NCBI GenBank assembly: GCA_009823395.1
Contig: CM020501.1
Span: 9,607,361 to 9,671,360, forward strand
Direction of reading: 5' to 3'
Length of the DNA stretch: 64,000 nucleotides
From: Thamnaconus septentrionalis
Lineage: Eukaryota > Chordata > Actinopteri > Tetraodontiformes > Monacanthidae
In this document: piece after piece, positions 13,051-26,204 of the stretch
Numbering within the stretch: position 1 is the stretch's first letter
How the letters are laid out: each line of letters begins with the position of its first letter
The notes under the pieces: model-generated
What the model was told of the DNA's origin: nothing
Database searches by the model: none
What the model saw: the letters and a program-made list of their open reading frames with translations, nothing else
Translations under genes and position numbers: made by a program

Positions 13051-14363
13051 ATCCTTGCTGAAGATGATTTAGGTTATTTAACTGCAATGTGTTAATTAAC
13101 GCACTTCCATAAAATGTTGAGCAAATTGTAGGCAGACTTTTCAAAATTCACCTCAAAAATGAAAAACATAAAACGAGTGTCTTGTTTCCCTTAAGTGTTT
13201 TGGTTGGAGTTAATTAGGCTGCGTAAATCATATTTGACGTCATGGGACGTAGCGACAAGGCTACCGAAAGTAGCTGTGGCAAAACAAAACCGGCAGAGGA
13301 ATAGAGAGATGATTTCAGCAACTGGAGCAAGTTGTAATTATTCTTGTAGATCAGCTAGCATTGGCCGTGAGGAACGCTGCTCTTGACCTGAACTGCGGAA
13401 ACAGATCCTTGTCAAAGTCAAGAGTTAATCCACCTCAATCAACTTCATAAATAACGTAATCGTGAATTAGAAGAAGTTGTTTGGAATCATGATGTTTCCA
13501 TAAAGTTTATTCCAAATTGTTCTCAGTGCGCATAAAAAACGCTTTATGGAAACAGGTGTGGCTAGCTAATTCTGTTGTTGTTTAGCTAAACACTTAGCCC
13601 ACTTAACTAGCCAACTCTAACCACAGGAGATACGCTGTGGGCTTTGTGCATGCCTACATGCTTAGTGGCTAATGTTACATGGCCATCGCGTTCAAAACCT
13701 TCTTGGCATCGTGGCCTTTGGTTCTGCTGTTAATGCCTGGATTAGGGTGACTGAGCTCGTTAGTTGAACGAGGTAATAATTTGAGGTTAACATGCAAAAG
13801 AAAATAATGCTTTCACCGTTTCCCACCTTCACATATAAGATTTCAAACCCGACGACCTTGCTAAGTCATGATGGGATTGTTTAAAATACTGTTCACGGCT
13901 TCAAAACAAGTCGTTCTGAAGTTGTAATAATGGCAACCCCCCACATTTGCCCCTCCAGACACAGACCTACTGAAAGCTGTTCTCAATCTATTCCAAGGAG
14001 AGGTGAGGGTCCACCGTCAGGCTTCACTCTCCCCAGGCAAAGGGGGCCCTGGGGTGGGCCACATGTGTCTCTGGAGCTGTGGAGGTTGACACAGAGTCCC
14101 CGCCCACTGTTTGTGAACAGTGGGCCTGTTTTGGAAGAGAGTGTCCACACCACAGCTGTTGAACAGTTCAAGGCAGGGAGTCCTTCTGGGCAGGGGGACT
14201 GGGCGGTAATGAAAATTCCCCAGGAGAGAAGCGAGGGGAATTCTACGCTGTTATTTGTTATGGGAAAAAGGAGAAGACAGCGACAGGAGGGGAGAGAGGC
14301 AGCAGTGTCAGAGGGAGGGGAACAGAGGCACCGGAGGAGAGGACTCAGTGTGAGCGTGCGTCC

Positions 14364-14407
14364 GTGCGTGTGTGTGTGAGTGTGTGTGTGTGTGCGTGCG
14401 TGTGTGT
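14364..14407. repeat. Imperfect (GT)n tract
   Basis: GT/GC-rich alternating purine-pyrimidine run. A complementary CA tract follows about 180 bases downstream at 14583-14630, so the two could pair in single-stranded form. Confidence 0.85.
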
Positions 14408-14582
14408 CTTTCTGCTCAGGTGGTCAGGCGCTCCCTCCCAACATAAATGAAACAGAGAAAGAGGTGGAAAGGTAGAACGAAGCACACTGGGAGCGGTGAA
14501 GCAACACCAGTGTGTCAACAGGTGTTTCGACTCCTGAAGAACATTTGAACGCAGTCACATTTAAACAAATATCCTCCTGACT

Positions 14583-14630
14583 CACACACGCACACACGCA
14601 AACACACACACTCACACACACACACACACA
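14583..14630. repeat. Imperfect (CA)n tract
   Basis: CA run with GC and AA interruptions, roughly complementary to the GT tract at 14364-14407. Confidence 0.85.
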
Positions 14631-15944
14631 AAGAAAGGGAGAGTTCCTGCCTTTTGCTTAGTTTTCCTCAAGATATGAATTAGTCATACTTTTATTCCAG
14701 CTGTTACAGTTCAGTCCTTTGTCCCGGTTCCTTTTCGCGTGTGTGCGTAGAAGCTTCTGTTTATAATAAGAGGGCTCCCCACTGTGTATATATTCAAACG
14801 GGACTTGGCAACGCTCATCATCGCCATTCCTTTAGATTCCAAACACCCTTACCACCCGCCCGGGCTAAACATATACAGACCACAGTTAAAACTCGCTCGT
14901 TCGCTCACAAACACACACGGCTGCGTCGCTGCGCTTGAATCCCCGGCAGTCCACAAGAACTGAGGCAAAGTGAGAAAAGAGAGCCCCTCCTTCCTGCGAT
15001 GGCGAGCCAGGCGAGCTACTTATCAGCCCAATGTGTTTCTACTTTTCTAATCTGCATCATTTATTATGGGCAAAACCATAATAGGGAACACAGCCATGGT
15101 CAATATTATGTCTTGGCCAAGTGACTATTACTGAAAAGAGGCCTGGTGTCCTGAACACACACATGTATGCATAATTGTACGCGTGCACATTAGCAGACAC
15201 ATGCCTGCACACCCAGTTCGTTCCAACAGGCCCCTTTAGCAGAAAAACCTTCGCTCCTTAGAAAAATAAAGTTGTTATGGGAAAGGAGTTGCAATATGGC
15301 CTCTTTTTTTTCCCTCTCTCTCTTTTTTTCTTGCACTCAACACAATTGCAATTATGTGGGCCTTCAAGGAGACGCATAAGCTGATAAAAAAAAAAAATAC
15401 TGCGGCTCGGACGAAACTGAATCACATTTCCCCTCGCGTCGCCGCCGCCGCCTCGCACACCCGCCCACGCACACATCAAATTTACTGGGAATTAAAAGGA
15501 CCTGGGACTGAGAGGGGGAGACTCGAAGCCAGGAAAGGCACCTAGAGGCCCCCGGATGACAGACGGTGCGGGAGAGAACACAAAGACGCAAGACGGTCGG
15601 CCTCGAGGAAAACCGATGCAAAAAAAAAACTATGTCAAGAGGGAGAGAAGAAAAAAGCTGAAACAAACAATCGCACGCTTTTTTTTTTCTCTTTGTTTAT
15701 GTATATGAGGGATATAATGTGTCCTTGGTGCGTATACAGACAATGCATGTGTGGCTTCCAGTGTGTGCGTGTGCGTGCGTGCATGCGTGCGCGTCTGCGT
15801 GTCTGTGAGATAGGGGCTGTTTAAGGGGCCTGAGGTCTCTGAAGGATTAATGGTGGCAGACCAGGCAGGGTAATCAGGACAGCGGATAAGTCCTGGTCAT
15901 CCAGGCGTTGAGCTGAATAAACATGAGCCTGGTGATATCTTCTG

Positions 15945-15952
15945 CACGCACA

Positions 15953-16005
<53 letters not shown>
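15945..16005. repeat. (CA)n microsatellite
   Basis: CA run of about 25-28 units, slightly impure at the 5' end. Confidence 0.95.
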
Positions 16006-16008
<3 letters not shown>

Positions 16009-16759
16009 CACTCGCAGACAAATAATCACGCATACGAGCAGACGTCAGCCGGATCTAGAAGGAGCCAGACTTTCCTTTTTTCTTTTTTTCCAGAGGATGA
16101 TACCAATCAGCAGACGATGTCATGTGTGCTGCGGCCCACACGTGAAAGTAAACGTAGGCACCGGCGCGCTCCCTCTGAGTGCCTCCCATTCAGAGCGCTC
16201 CCCCGGGGTCACCCGGCGTTCCTGTGTGCCATTAGGCCTCCGATAAGCCCTCGACCATATGGAAGACAGCGGCGCAGCCAAACATGCCCGGACACGGGGC
16301 GAGTCATTATGTGTCCCTCTCCAAGCTCCGACTTGTCTTGAGTGTCACACGTGCTTCGTATTAGCAGATCTGCTCGGCAGCGTTAGCCAGAGTCGCAAAA
16401 AAAAAAAAAACTCCCTTTAAAAAAATAAAGGTAAAAATGTCACTGCTGTAGCGATTAGCGGAGTGAGCGTGTAGACAACAATGCTGCACGGCACAAATGT
16501 ATTTCCCATGCCGCGCATCATCAACGGGGGACTATGGAGAATTCCTTTGGGCTTTGCCAGATAATTGTTTCTGACTATAGAAATATGGTCGGATAAAATG
16601 AAGTCTGTGCGCACTTTCTGCCGCTGGAAAACAAGCCGGGGACTATCTGAGAGTGGCTGTGCTTGTTGTGGCCGCGCCAAGTGTAGGTATGCAGCCCAAT
16701 GGACACCATCTGCAAGAACACATTTTTTTTGTTTTTTTTTTAAGCAAAGCATTTCATCC

Positions 16760-16761
<2 letters not shown>

Positions 16762-16794
<33 letters not shown>

Positions 16795-16826
16795 TGTGTG
16801 TGTGTGAGTGTGTGTGAGTGTGTACA
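16762..16826. repeat. (GT)n microsatellite
   Basis: GT run with TTTG and GAGT interruptions. Confidence 0.95.
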
Positions 16827-16970
16827 CATGTGCAGAGTCGGAAACCAGGAGCAAATGCTTCACGCCAAATCGGGGGGACGAGGTGGGAGAGCAGGACATT
16901 CCTGCGAGATGACAAGCCATCACAGTCACACACCAGCACAGGAATGTTGGGAAAACAGACAGGGTCGGCC

Positions 16971-17062
16971 GGTGGGTGGGTGGGTGGGTGGCTCGAGACG
17001 CAGGCTGGGTGGGAGGTGGGAGGCGGGAGGTGGTGGTGGGAGTGTGGGGGGCGTTTGGAGAT
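16971..17062 (+). repeat. G-rich tract with GGGT units, quadruplex-prone
   Basis: Six consecutive G-runs separated by single T residues at about 16971-16992 are followed by many GGG runs to 17062 on the + strand. This fits a G-quadruplex-forming pattern. Confidence 0.7.
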
Positions 17063-19989
17063 GAGCGTGCAAGGCGGGGATAGTGGGGTACGGCGGGGGG
17101 GGCTTGGGTGAAGAAAGAGCGTCGCTTCATCAGACCAGTAGCCAGGGGTTCCCACAAGGAAGCAACCAGAGCTGTCGTAACAGCTCGTACTCGCTCCGCC
17201 GGAAAACTGAAGGAGCGGGAGAGGAGATGAGGGTGAGAGAAAAGGCTGCTGACTTTTGCACCCCCCCACCATCTCCATCACTGCTCTCTGCCCACCCCCG
17301 CTGGCAGCTCACTCCGATTTCTGTCACGCAACTCCGTCAAAAAAACGCTGCAGGGGTGAAGGGAAAAAAAGAGGCGAGTGGGGGAGCGAGAAAAAAAAAC
17401 GGATGAAAACAAATCTGCCCGTGTGTGTGCGTGCGTTCGCTACGTCTGGAGGTTGGAGGTGGGCTAGCGCCAAGACGACGACGACGACGGGCCCTGAAGT
17501 GAGCTGCAGGAATGTATCTGGTGGCAGCGGCGGGATATATGAAGAGAGAGAGAGAGAGAGTGAGAGAGAGGGAGAGAGAGGGAGAGGGGAGTGTGAACAC
17601 TGGCGAATATGCGCTCCAGATGTGTCGGCCTGTCACGCTGCAAGTAAACACCCTCACTGATGGACAGCTCAGGACTGGATGGCCTCACCGTCCTCCCCCC
17701 AGGGAGAGTGCGAAGGAAGTAAGAGGGGGGAGGAAGAGGGAGGAAGAGGAGGAGAGGAAGAGGAGAGGGGAGGTCTCTGTGCTGAGGGACCCGATCCAAG
17801 ACTAAGTCACCCTGAGGACCTGTGTAGCCTGGCAGGCTGGTTCCAGAGGAGACAGAGAGAGAGGAGGGGGTTGGGGGGGGCAAGACGGAGCGGGAGGTAT
17901 AGCAACGGAGGACTGGGCCCGATTGTTACCCTCCTGTCCCTCCTCCATGTGGCCTCCGAGGGGGCTCCTGCAGCCTCAGCGAATTTCCGTCTGGCACAGA
18001 CCTGCGAGCTCCTAGGAGCAAACTGAAATATGAACTGAAAGACGGGAGGGGGTGGTGGTGGAGGAGGAGGAGCGGGAGGGGGCAGAGAGAGAAAGGGAAG
18101 AAAAGGGAGGAGGGAGATAGAGGCACCCAAAAAAAAAAAAAAGAAACTCGGGACAGGCTGGGACCTCGGATGAGTCCAGACTCGAAGGTCCGTCACTGAA
18201 CTGCTTCTCCGAGCAAACACACGTCTTCACTCCCCACACATGGACGTAAAGGACTCGTCCGCTCAAATGACATGGGCAGTTTCGCACAAAAAGCGCTTTG
18301 CTTTGTTTGCACTTTGACCTCGACGACACTCGACGGCAGTGCTTTTTTCTGCGTTAAATAAAGAAAAGACACAAATCTACACGGGCAGGTTTTTTTTTTC
18401 TCTTTCTAAATGCGCCCTTCACACCGGTCTGATCTCAAGGTCAGATCTCACCGCCAGCAAGGAGAATAATGCACGTCCATTTGAAGCCGGTGTGCCTTTG
18501 AAGTCCATATGAAACCTGTGGCGGTTAATGATGCTTCCGAGTGCGTGTTTTGTTTTGTTTTCAACCTCAGACGTCAGACGGAGGCGACCGAAAGGGGGAA
18601 AGAAGGAGGTTCACGCCCGGCTACAAGCTCTGCTGTCAAGTTGAAAATATCAGCCAGGAGGGCAGCGCAGGTGCATGATGAGTTGCAAAAATGCCACCCG
18701 ACTCCCACCTTTTTTTCTTTTTCTTTTTTTTTTTTGCTCAAGCAAATTCTGCTCATTTTTCAAGATCTCAAACGGAGAGTGGCAGTGATCTCTGGCCCGC
18801 TCGCAAACGAGAGTCGCGCATTAACTTTGACAACGTCGTGAACGGCGAGGAAAAAAAAAAGGGATGACGACGAGACGAGAGCCCTTAATGCGATGTGTCT
18901 CCTAATCATCAACTGCAACCAAGATGCAGCGCCCATCTGACACACCTTTTTCACCGCAATGTTTTTCCGAAATCACATTAGTCGATCAGCTAAAATGCGT
19001 GGGGTGGGTTGGTTGGGGGGGTTGTTGCTCCGCGTGTGGCAGATGCATTTGAGTCCCGTCAAGTGCAGCGGAGCTGCTATCAGGAGGCAGCGGCGATGAC
19101 ACCGGTGCATTAAGCAGCTGTCCACTCCCATGATCATTAGCACGATAGCATGCAGCGGAGCAGTGAACAGGATGCCGGGATGGCTACAAAGACAGGTCTC
19201 TGGAGGGTGGGGGGTGGGGGGTGAAGGCAGGGAGATGAGTCTAAACAACATCAAGTCGCCACCTTCCTCAGAGACGGGGTCAAAACTTTTACACGCACAG
19301 ACAAACAGGCAGATTGATCTCTCCGAGCATCTCTATGCACTAATCAAATCTTATTCCACTCAGCCTCCACATTTCCAGGACCACACGACAGCATTAAGGC
19401 TGGGGTTGTGGTGGGTGGGGGGATGATGGAGGGGAGGGGTGTGTGTGTCTATGTGTGTGTGGAAAAATGTCATGCACAACTTTTTATTTTTGGTGCTAAA
19501 GTTTTCAGTGTTCCTTAAGAGAAGGACACATTTGTGAAATCCTTCAGTCTGCACAGATGTTTCCAAGCCACCGATTAACATTTTAGGGGACCTTGCTGTT
19601 AGCTCATGAGCTACTGACAGGGACACGTCTAGCCCTGATCTATTTTTTTTTGTTGCTCCATTTAAAGTTGCACATAGCGTGGCACAAAGTCCAAAAAGTG
19701 AATGCTAATTAGCTATGCTAACCACTCAGAAACCCTGACCTGCAGCTGCACGCTCATTATTAACCAGATGTCATTAGCACATTTACTTGCAACTCCCTGA
19801 AACAATTCAGTTTAGTTTCAGACTTTTGGTCACACAGTGTGTTTGCTAGAAGGCAAATGTCTTGTATGAGCAAGCTAGTTATTCTATCCTTGTCACATTA
19901 GCAACAGTTTCCACGTGACATTTCAATTTTCTTGCGTTGTTTTTACTGTCAAATCATCAACAACTGCCTCTCTCCATCCTCCCATCCAT

Positions 19990-20060
19990 CCAAGGTTGAA
20001 AAGGAATCCGCCACCTTCTTGTTGTGAGGCAACAGTGCTAGCCACCGCACTCACTGTGCA
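19990..20060. repeat. Short decayed dispersed repeat fragment
   Basis: The stretch around 20015-20058 resembles a sequence common in fish dispersed repeats, in which CACCTTCTTG is followed by TGTGAGGCAACAGTGCTA and a CCACCGCAC-like end. The identification is from memory of that repeat. Only this part is recognisable and the ends are approximate. Confidence 0.5.
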
Positions 20061-20857
20061 TACTAACTTTGACAGAATGTGAATAATATCATTGTCCTAA
20101 TGTTCAATAATAGTCTTTTTTCTGTGTTACTCTGATAAAAGATGCTAATGTTACTGCTGGTTAGCAAGGTTAGCCAAGGCAGCCTTGATGACTAGACCTG
20201 GAACCACGACCATGAAAGATAAATTCCAGACAAAAAAAAAAATACACTTTTACAGAAGCCTCAATCGCATGGCAGACTAACACTGAAACTAAAAAAAAAA
20301 AAACTAACAAAAATAAAAATTCCATCTCCTAAAAGCATTTAAAGCTTGAATGACTTTCAGCGTTGTAACTATGAGACATACAGTAACCTTGCTGCTGGAA
20401 TATCCCTCCTATCTGACCAGTGGTGCAGTAGCACAAAAGATTGTGAGCAATTATCTTAATTATGAGTTTCAAGTGAGGGATTAAATGATAAATATAAAAA
20501 AATTAGTGAAGATTACAACTAAGAAATAGCAGAGTTTTTTTTTCCTGGAAATTGCTACCAATTGCAATGAACAATGAATGAGGAAAAAAAAACACAAAGA
20601 CATGGATTAGCGGGAGAGACATTCAACCTTAATATTTTACAAGTATTCAATTAGGAGCTGCATTGTTTGTCTTATGTTGGACCCCGTAGCACCGCTGTGA
20701 ATGAGGAGGGTCTGCTGTGAAAGGCCACACAGGGGGTAATTATCTGTGACGTGGAGACAGACATGGCTCCCCACCACACAAACTCTCAGATACACACTCC
20801 GACATTTATGCATGACCATAAGGCCCCTGGTGCACAAATGTATGACTCCCACTCTGA

Positions 20858-20898
20858 GTGTGTGTGTGTGTGTGTGTGTGTCTGTGTGTCTGTGTGTT
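20858..20898. repeat. (GT)n microsatellite
   Basis: GT run of about 20 units with TCTG interruptions at the 3' end. Confidence 0.9.
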
Positions 20899-23800
20899 TA
20901 CTGAGCTATGGATGGGTTCCCCCCTCAGCGCCATGGCTTGACTGAATATTCTTAGCACGTTGGGACAGTCCACAACACAGTGCGTCCCTGTAGACCCTTG
21001 CCCTGCCTGCCTGTACCCTCTGATTTGGACAGAGGGCAATCAAGCAGACCCAGTAAACAATACACAGCGAGGCGCTAGAAAGCCACAGTTGCCCCTTAAT
21101 GTATTCGTCTCATATCGCTAGGGACAGGAGTGTTTGTCCACAGTGCGGGAGTTGGAGGGAGGCGGCATGCAGGGCCTACGAACGCGATCGAGGATGCTGC
21201 TCAGTGGTCATTTGAAGAAAATGACATCTTGAGCTGGACTATCAGAGGGCTTTCTTCAGGAACTTCCATTAGTGCGCACCCGAGGGGATATTTATAGCCA
21301 GCTGTCAATGGCTGCTTTTCAAAACTTGGCTTATTTGTTTACTTTTTCTCGGGTACGCCGCAAGAAATTCTCTTTCATTCCAAACCAGAGGGTGAGTGCG
21401 GAAGGGGATTTGGAGCCCCTTCATGTGGCCATTATGGAAAGGTGAACTACTGAGCCCATTTTAGGACACTGCACATTGAACCTGTTGATGCAACTGATGA
21501 GAATGAACAACTTGTGAATTATTATATGAGGGCTTTGGTTTGGTGCACACCTTTTGGATGATTGGTAATTATCTTATCATTTCATCAGTCTCGCCACAGT
21601 TTGATGCCGTCGACATCAGCCCCAGAAAAGCCCCACCTGTAAACAAGTGGAAGCTGATGATGCACAAAATGGCAGTTGGAAGTTGAAACCTTTAAGTTTC
21701 AAAACAACAAATCTGGATCCACACTCCACACATGGTCCATCTTTTCCTTTTCAGTGGCAAAAATCCATTTTTTTTTCCCATTAGCCATCTCAAACTATTG
21801 ACACACTGTAACATTGGTTGTCATGGCTGAAAAAGTGACATCATATGAAAGGCATATTATTATATTAGTGGCTGTTTTCAATTAACATTAAGAAGGTGAC
21901 AAAGCCACTATGTCAGCAATGAAAAAGAGAGTTTGGAAAATAAAGTTGTTTTTTTATATTTTGATTTTAAGTTCATTTCAGAAGTTTATTGGTACACTGG
22001 ATGCAAGGCTATATCTGTGTAAACAGAAAGATGGCACAAGAGATTCTCCATCTTTTCCATGGCGACCGAAAGAAAGCCCATGTCTTTTTCTATCACTGTA
22101 TCCACTCAGTGGTAATGACTTAATAGAACCGGGAGTGTCATCTCCAGACAGAAGAAGTGCAAAGAGTGTGTTCCTCCCACGTTACCTGCTCCTACATTGC
22201 CAAATAATTAGGCTGCTGAAAACATCTCATTATCAGTATTTATGAGGGAGTGCACCAGCCAGAGTAATGACAGCTTAACTCCAAAGTGGCACTCTCTTTC
22301 TTCCTTTCTCTATGCTGTTTTTTTTTCAGTAAGAACACACTCTCTACCTTCCCTCCCTCATTCTTAGTCTTCCTGTCTTACGCACTAAACAGCATTTATC
22401 CCTGCAGAGATATAGATTTTTTGTATGTATAAATAGATGCAGTTACTATAAATGTTGTCTCACCACGGCACATTAAAGTAATATTACCTTCCTCTCTAAC
22501 CCTTCTTGCTTGCTGAGCACCTTTGAAAGAGACTTTTAATTTTCCTGCCTGTGAGTGTGTACTGAGGTACAGTGAAGAAGCCTACAACTGAGTTCGGACA
22601 AAAACCTTCTAATGAGCCTTCTGTACAATTTTAATCAATTAATTAATATTTCTTAAAGTCATTCATTCATTAAAAGGATTTGTGCTTTTTGTTGTGCCTT
22701 TTGTTTTTATAATGTACCCCATATATGGGAAGGAAACGGTTTTTCCGAATTATCTCTGCCATAGCGAATGTTTAGCTCACATGGCTGATTGACTGTCTTC
22801 ACTGTTTGCGCCTTCTGTTTCCAGAACGAGCAGGGAAACATGGCTACAAGAATAATCACAACTTGTCAATTTCACAGTAATCCCTGAAATCCTTCTGCTA
22901 GTTTGGTTTACATCTATGTCTTCTTCTTCTTCCAGTAATCCTATGACATAACAAGGCTTTATTTAGCCTCATCAATTCACTCCCTCTATTAAGTTTGGTT
23001 AAAATTCACTCTACGTTTCTTGGAAACTTGTGCGTTCAGGAAATTTACTTGATAAGGGACCTACAAAACTGTGTTAAATCAAATTAAATTTGGGATTGAA
23101 TTCTTATTGTGAAGAAAATGTAACATTCCAAATGAAATTGTCACTTTGCACAGTAAAGCCTTTTTTTTGTTGTTGTTTTTCAGTGAAAACCCCTAGAAAA
23201 CACCAGAAGAAACGCCATGCCCACCACGTTGTTGGGTGATTGGAGAAACCTGCTGTGTGTCGCATTTGAAAGAGAACCAACCAAATTTCCGTATTGTCAT
23301 TTCAGTGTGTTGGTGGGGAGAAGACGTGTGACTTTCCTCACTCCCTGTGGCAATCAGCAATACGCAGCATTATTGACTTTTGACAGTTGGAGGTAAGGAA
23401 TTTACTTTTGCAATTATTTGTTTGTGTTTTTTTTTACAGACCCACAGAGGGACAGGGGTCAAGTCACAGTCTAGCATAGTTCAGCTTTGAGATACTTAAA
23501 GGTACTTAAAGTGATAAGGTTTTGAAAGTAAAAAGTCTTGTATACAAGGAAAAAGATGTAATTGATCTATGTTGATTGTGACTGAATTGCCTGAAATCAT
23601 CCTTTAGATCAGCCACCCTGTCAACTTCTTGGTTGGAAGCTTTAACTTGGCCAACTTGTTGGGAACGGTTTTGGTCACAGATTCATACTACCTCTGCACT
23701 AATGATTTTTTTCATCTGTACACCCAGCCCAAGAGACTGAGGAGATTTTTTATTAGTTTGGATCCTGTAGCCTGAGGGGGCAGAGAGCGATAAGATATTT

Positions 23801-26149
23801 GACCAAACGCAGAAACCCAATAAGGGGCCATCGATTAGGAGTGATGAGCACCATATTGGAGACACAGGTGGCTACAGAGAAATTAAAAAGCTGCTACAGA
23901 GAAATGGAAGAAATCAAAAGTGAGGCACACTGAATCTCTATGCCGCAAAGTGAGCATGCGTTTGTTTGCTTATATTTTGGATCCCAGAGGTGGAGTGTGT
24001 GTTGACTCCCTAAAGAAGATGTCACAGTAGGAAAAGGAAGCTAACACAATATTTGTTAAGCCTTTCACCATAACTGGTGATAACTTTGTGCTGATCAATT
24101 TGATTTAGAACCATTCACCTTGTGGAATTTGCAACTAGGGTGTCTTTATTTAGGAATCAGCTGCTCACATGTTTACTTTTGACAGATTGGTATTTCACAC
24201 ACACACACAAAAAACTGAGCTAGAAATTTAATTGGTGTTGCTGTTTAGTGTTCTATTGTCACCTTTTCCTGAATTGAGGCTGGCGAGGCCAATATAGATT
24301 TTGCCACATCAGTCTGGGAACTATACAAAAATTAAATATCATTTATTGTAGCCTGGATATATGGTGGATGTGCCTGCCGAATACAGTTTTTCTCTTCTCG
24401 GTTCAAATAAAACCCTCAGAGGTCCATCTGCCACAGCTGCAACTTGTGTTCTAACAGGTAAAGATTCACTTGCCTGCAGTGCAGTGCAGAACCAAGTGTA
24501 AATGTGGAGATACCAAAGACAGGTTTTAAAACTTGAAATTGAATTTTCTTTCCTTTTTTTCCACAATGTGGTTAAGCTACTTTATGAAATTTGTGCAGAA
24601 GCTTTAAGTTGGTGAATGGACACTGACTTCAACTGACCGATCTCAAAGTGCCAGAGATTGCCCAGTGTATTTTATGAATATGCGAGGAGAGGGAGACAAG
24701 CATGTTTGTGTTGTAAATACTAAGTGAGCAGGAGCTATAATATGAATTGGCTGCAACTGGATGCATGTGACCAGAGGGCAAATGGATCTAATGGTTGTCT
24801 TAATGTTGGCCTTGAATAATGAGGCCTTTGTCTAATAAAACTGGAAAGCCTCCAAATACCTATGGGGACCTTAGCTAGTAGGAGCAATAACAGTCTATCA
24901 AAAGAGAAAGCAAAGTGATTACTTAGAGGGTAATAAATACAAGGCTCATGCTGAGGAGAGACTGGGGCTTGGAGTGAGGAAGACCGATGCGGGTACTAAG
25001 AGAAAGACTCCTTGCACTGGATAAACCTAATTCTACATGCATTATCTCCCAAGAATGTCCAAGGTTTACTTTACCCGGTTAACTTGCGGTGAATGCAGAG
25101 CAAAAGCAAGCCTTGGACGAGGGTCAGATAGGTATGTAAATTTCCCAGGTAGAACAGCATTCAGATTCCTACTTAACCTTTCAAATATTTAAATTCAGCT
25201 GAGAATAAATTATAGTGGAATATTATACAAATTAATTCCGAGAATGAGGACCTTCATTATTCAACAGGTGACAAGAAGGAAGAAAATTAGAAAAAAAAGA
25301 ATTATAATTTCTTAACAAGTAAATGGTTTTCTTTCTTCAGGATGCTTTATAAACTCCTTCACATCGCACTTTGTAATTACTGTGAAAAATAGTTTAAAAT
25401 TCATTTTTTGAGTGCGCTACATGAAAAGGACCACCAAACAAAGAACACAATCAAAGCCACTGTGCGCATTTCTATGGCGGCCAAGGGCAAACACTACACT
25501 TGAGAGGGAACTTGCGGTTCTAAAGAATTATTGTCCCTTATTCAAAATGACAGAAAGAAAAGTTCATGTCAGAATGTCAAGATTGTTTTGAATTTAAAAA
25601 AAAACAGCTCCAAAAAAAAAAAGGGGTCAGAAACACTTTGATTGCATGAACAGAAGTCAACGCTTGAGCTTGGCAAATTTACACACGTACACACTGACAA
25701 GAAAGGTGGTGGCGGGTGGTGGCGGTGGGGGGCTGTCTAACCCAGATCCAGCATCTCTTCAATAGTGTGCCGTAGCGCTGTAGCTGGAGGAGGAAGATGT
25801 TAGGACCAAAGAAATGGACACAATAGCACCACCATCAATTCCAGCCCTGAGAGAGGGAGGAGAAAGTCTGAGTCGGAGAATTAGAGAGTTCATGTAGGGC
25901 GGGCAGGTGGATCTGCAGCCTCCAGGCGGAGGGGGGGAGGGCGGTGGGGGGAGGAGGAGAGAGGATGACGGAGAGACTAGCAACTAAGTGACGGGATGAA
26001 GATAATAAAGAGTCAGTCACACAGGGCGAGCAGTGGCCTCACAGGGGGTGGCGGGGAGGGCGGGGGGTTCTGCAGCAAAGAGCGGTGGCACAAGTGAGAG
26101 ATGGGCTTCATCAAGACGGCTGCCTGATGGTTCAGGGCCTGGACCCCTG

Positions 26150-26203
<54 letters not shown>

Positions 26204-26204
26204 C
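26150..26204. repeat. (CT)n microsatellite
   Basis: CT run of about 25 units with CC interruptions, a pure pyrimidine strand. The Ser/Leu and Arg/Glu open frames here come from it. Confidence 0.95.

Larger units (their letters stand above)
7356..15000. other. Non-coding region, no gene recognised
   Basis: Mostly unique, AT-richer sequence with homopolymer runs. A GC-richer stretch at about 9.4-10.4 kb gives overlapping open frames on both strands that look compositional. No splice-bounded coding exon of a known family was recognised. Confidence 0.45.

Noticed and set aside
16417..17157. 246-codon minus-strand open frame
   Set aside because: Built on a CA tract and the complement of a G-rich tract (Pro/Thr/His rich); no family similarity and overlapped by equally long frames on the other strand.
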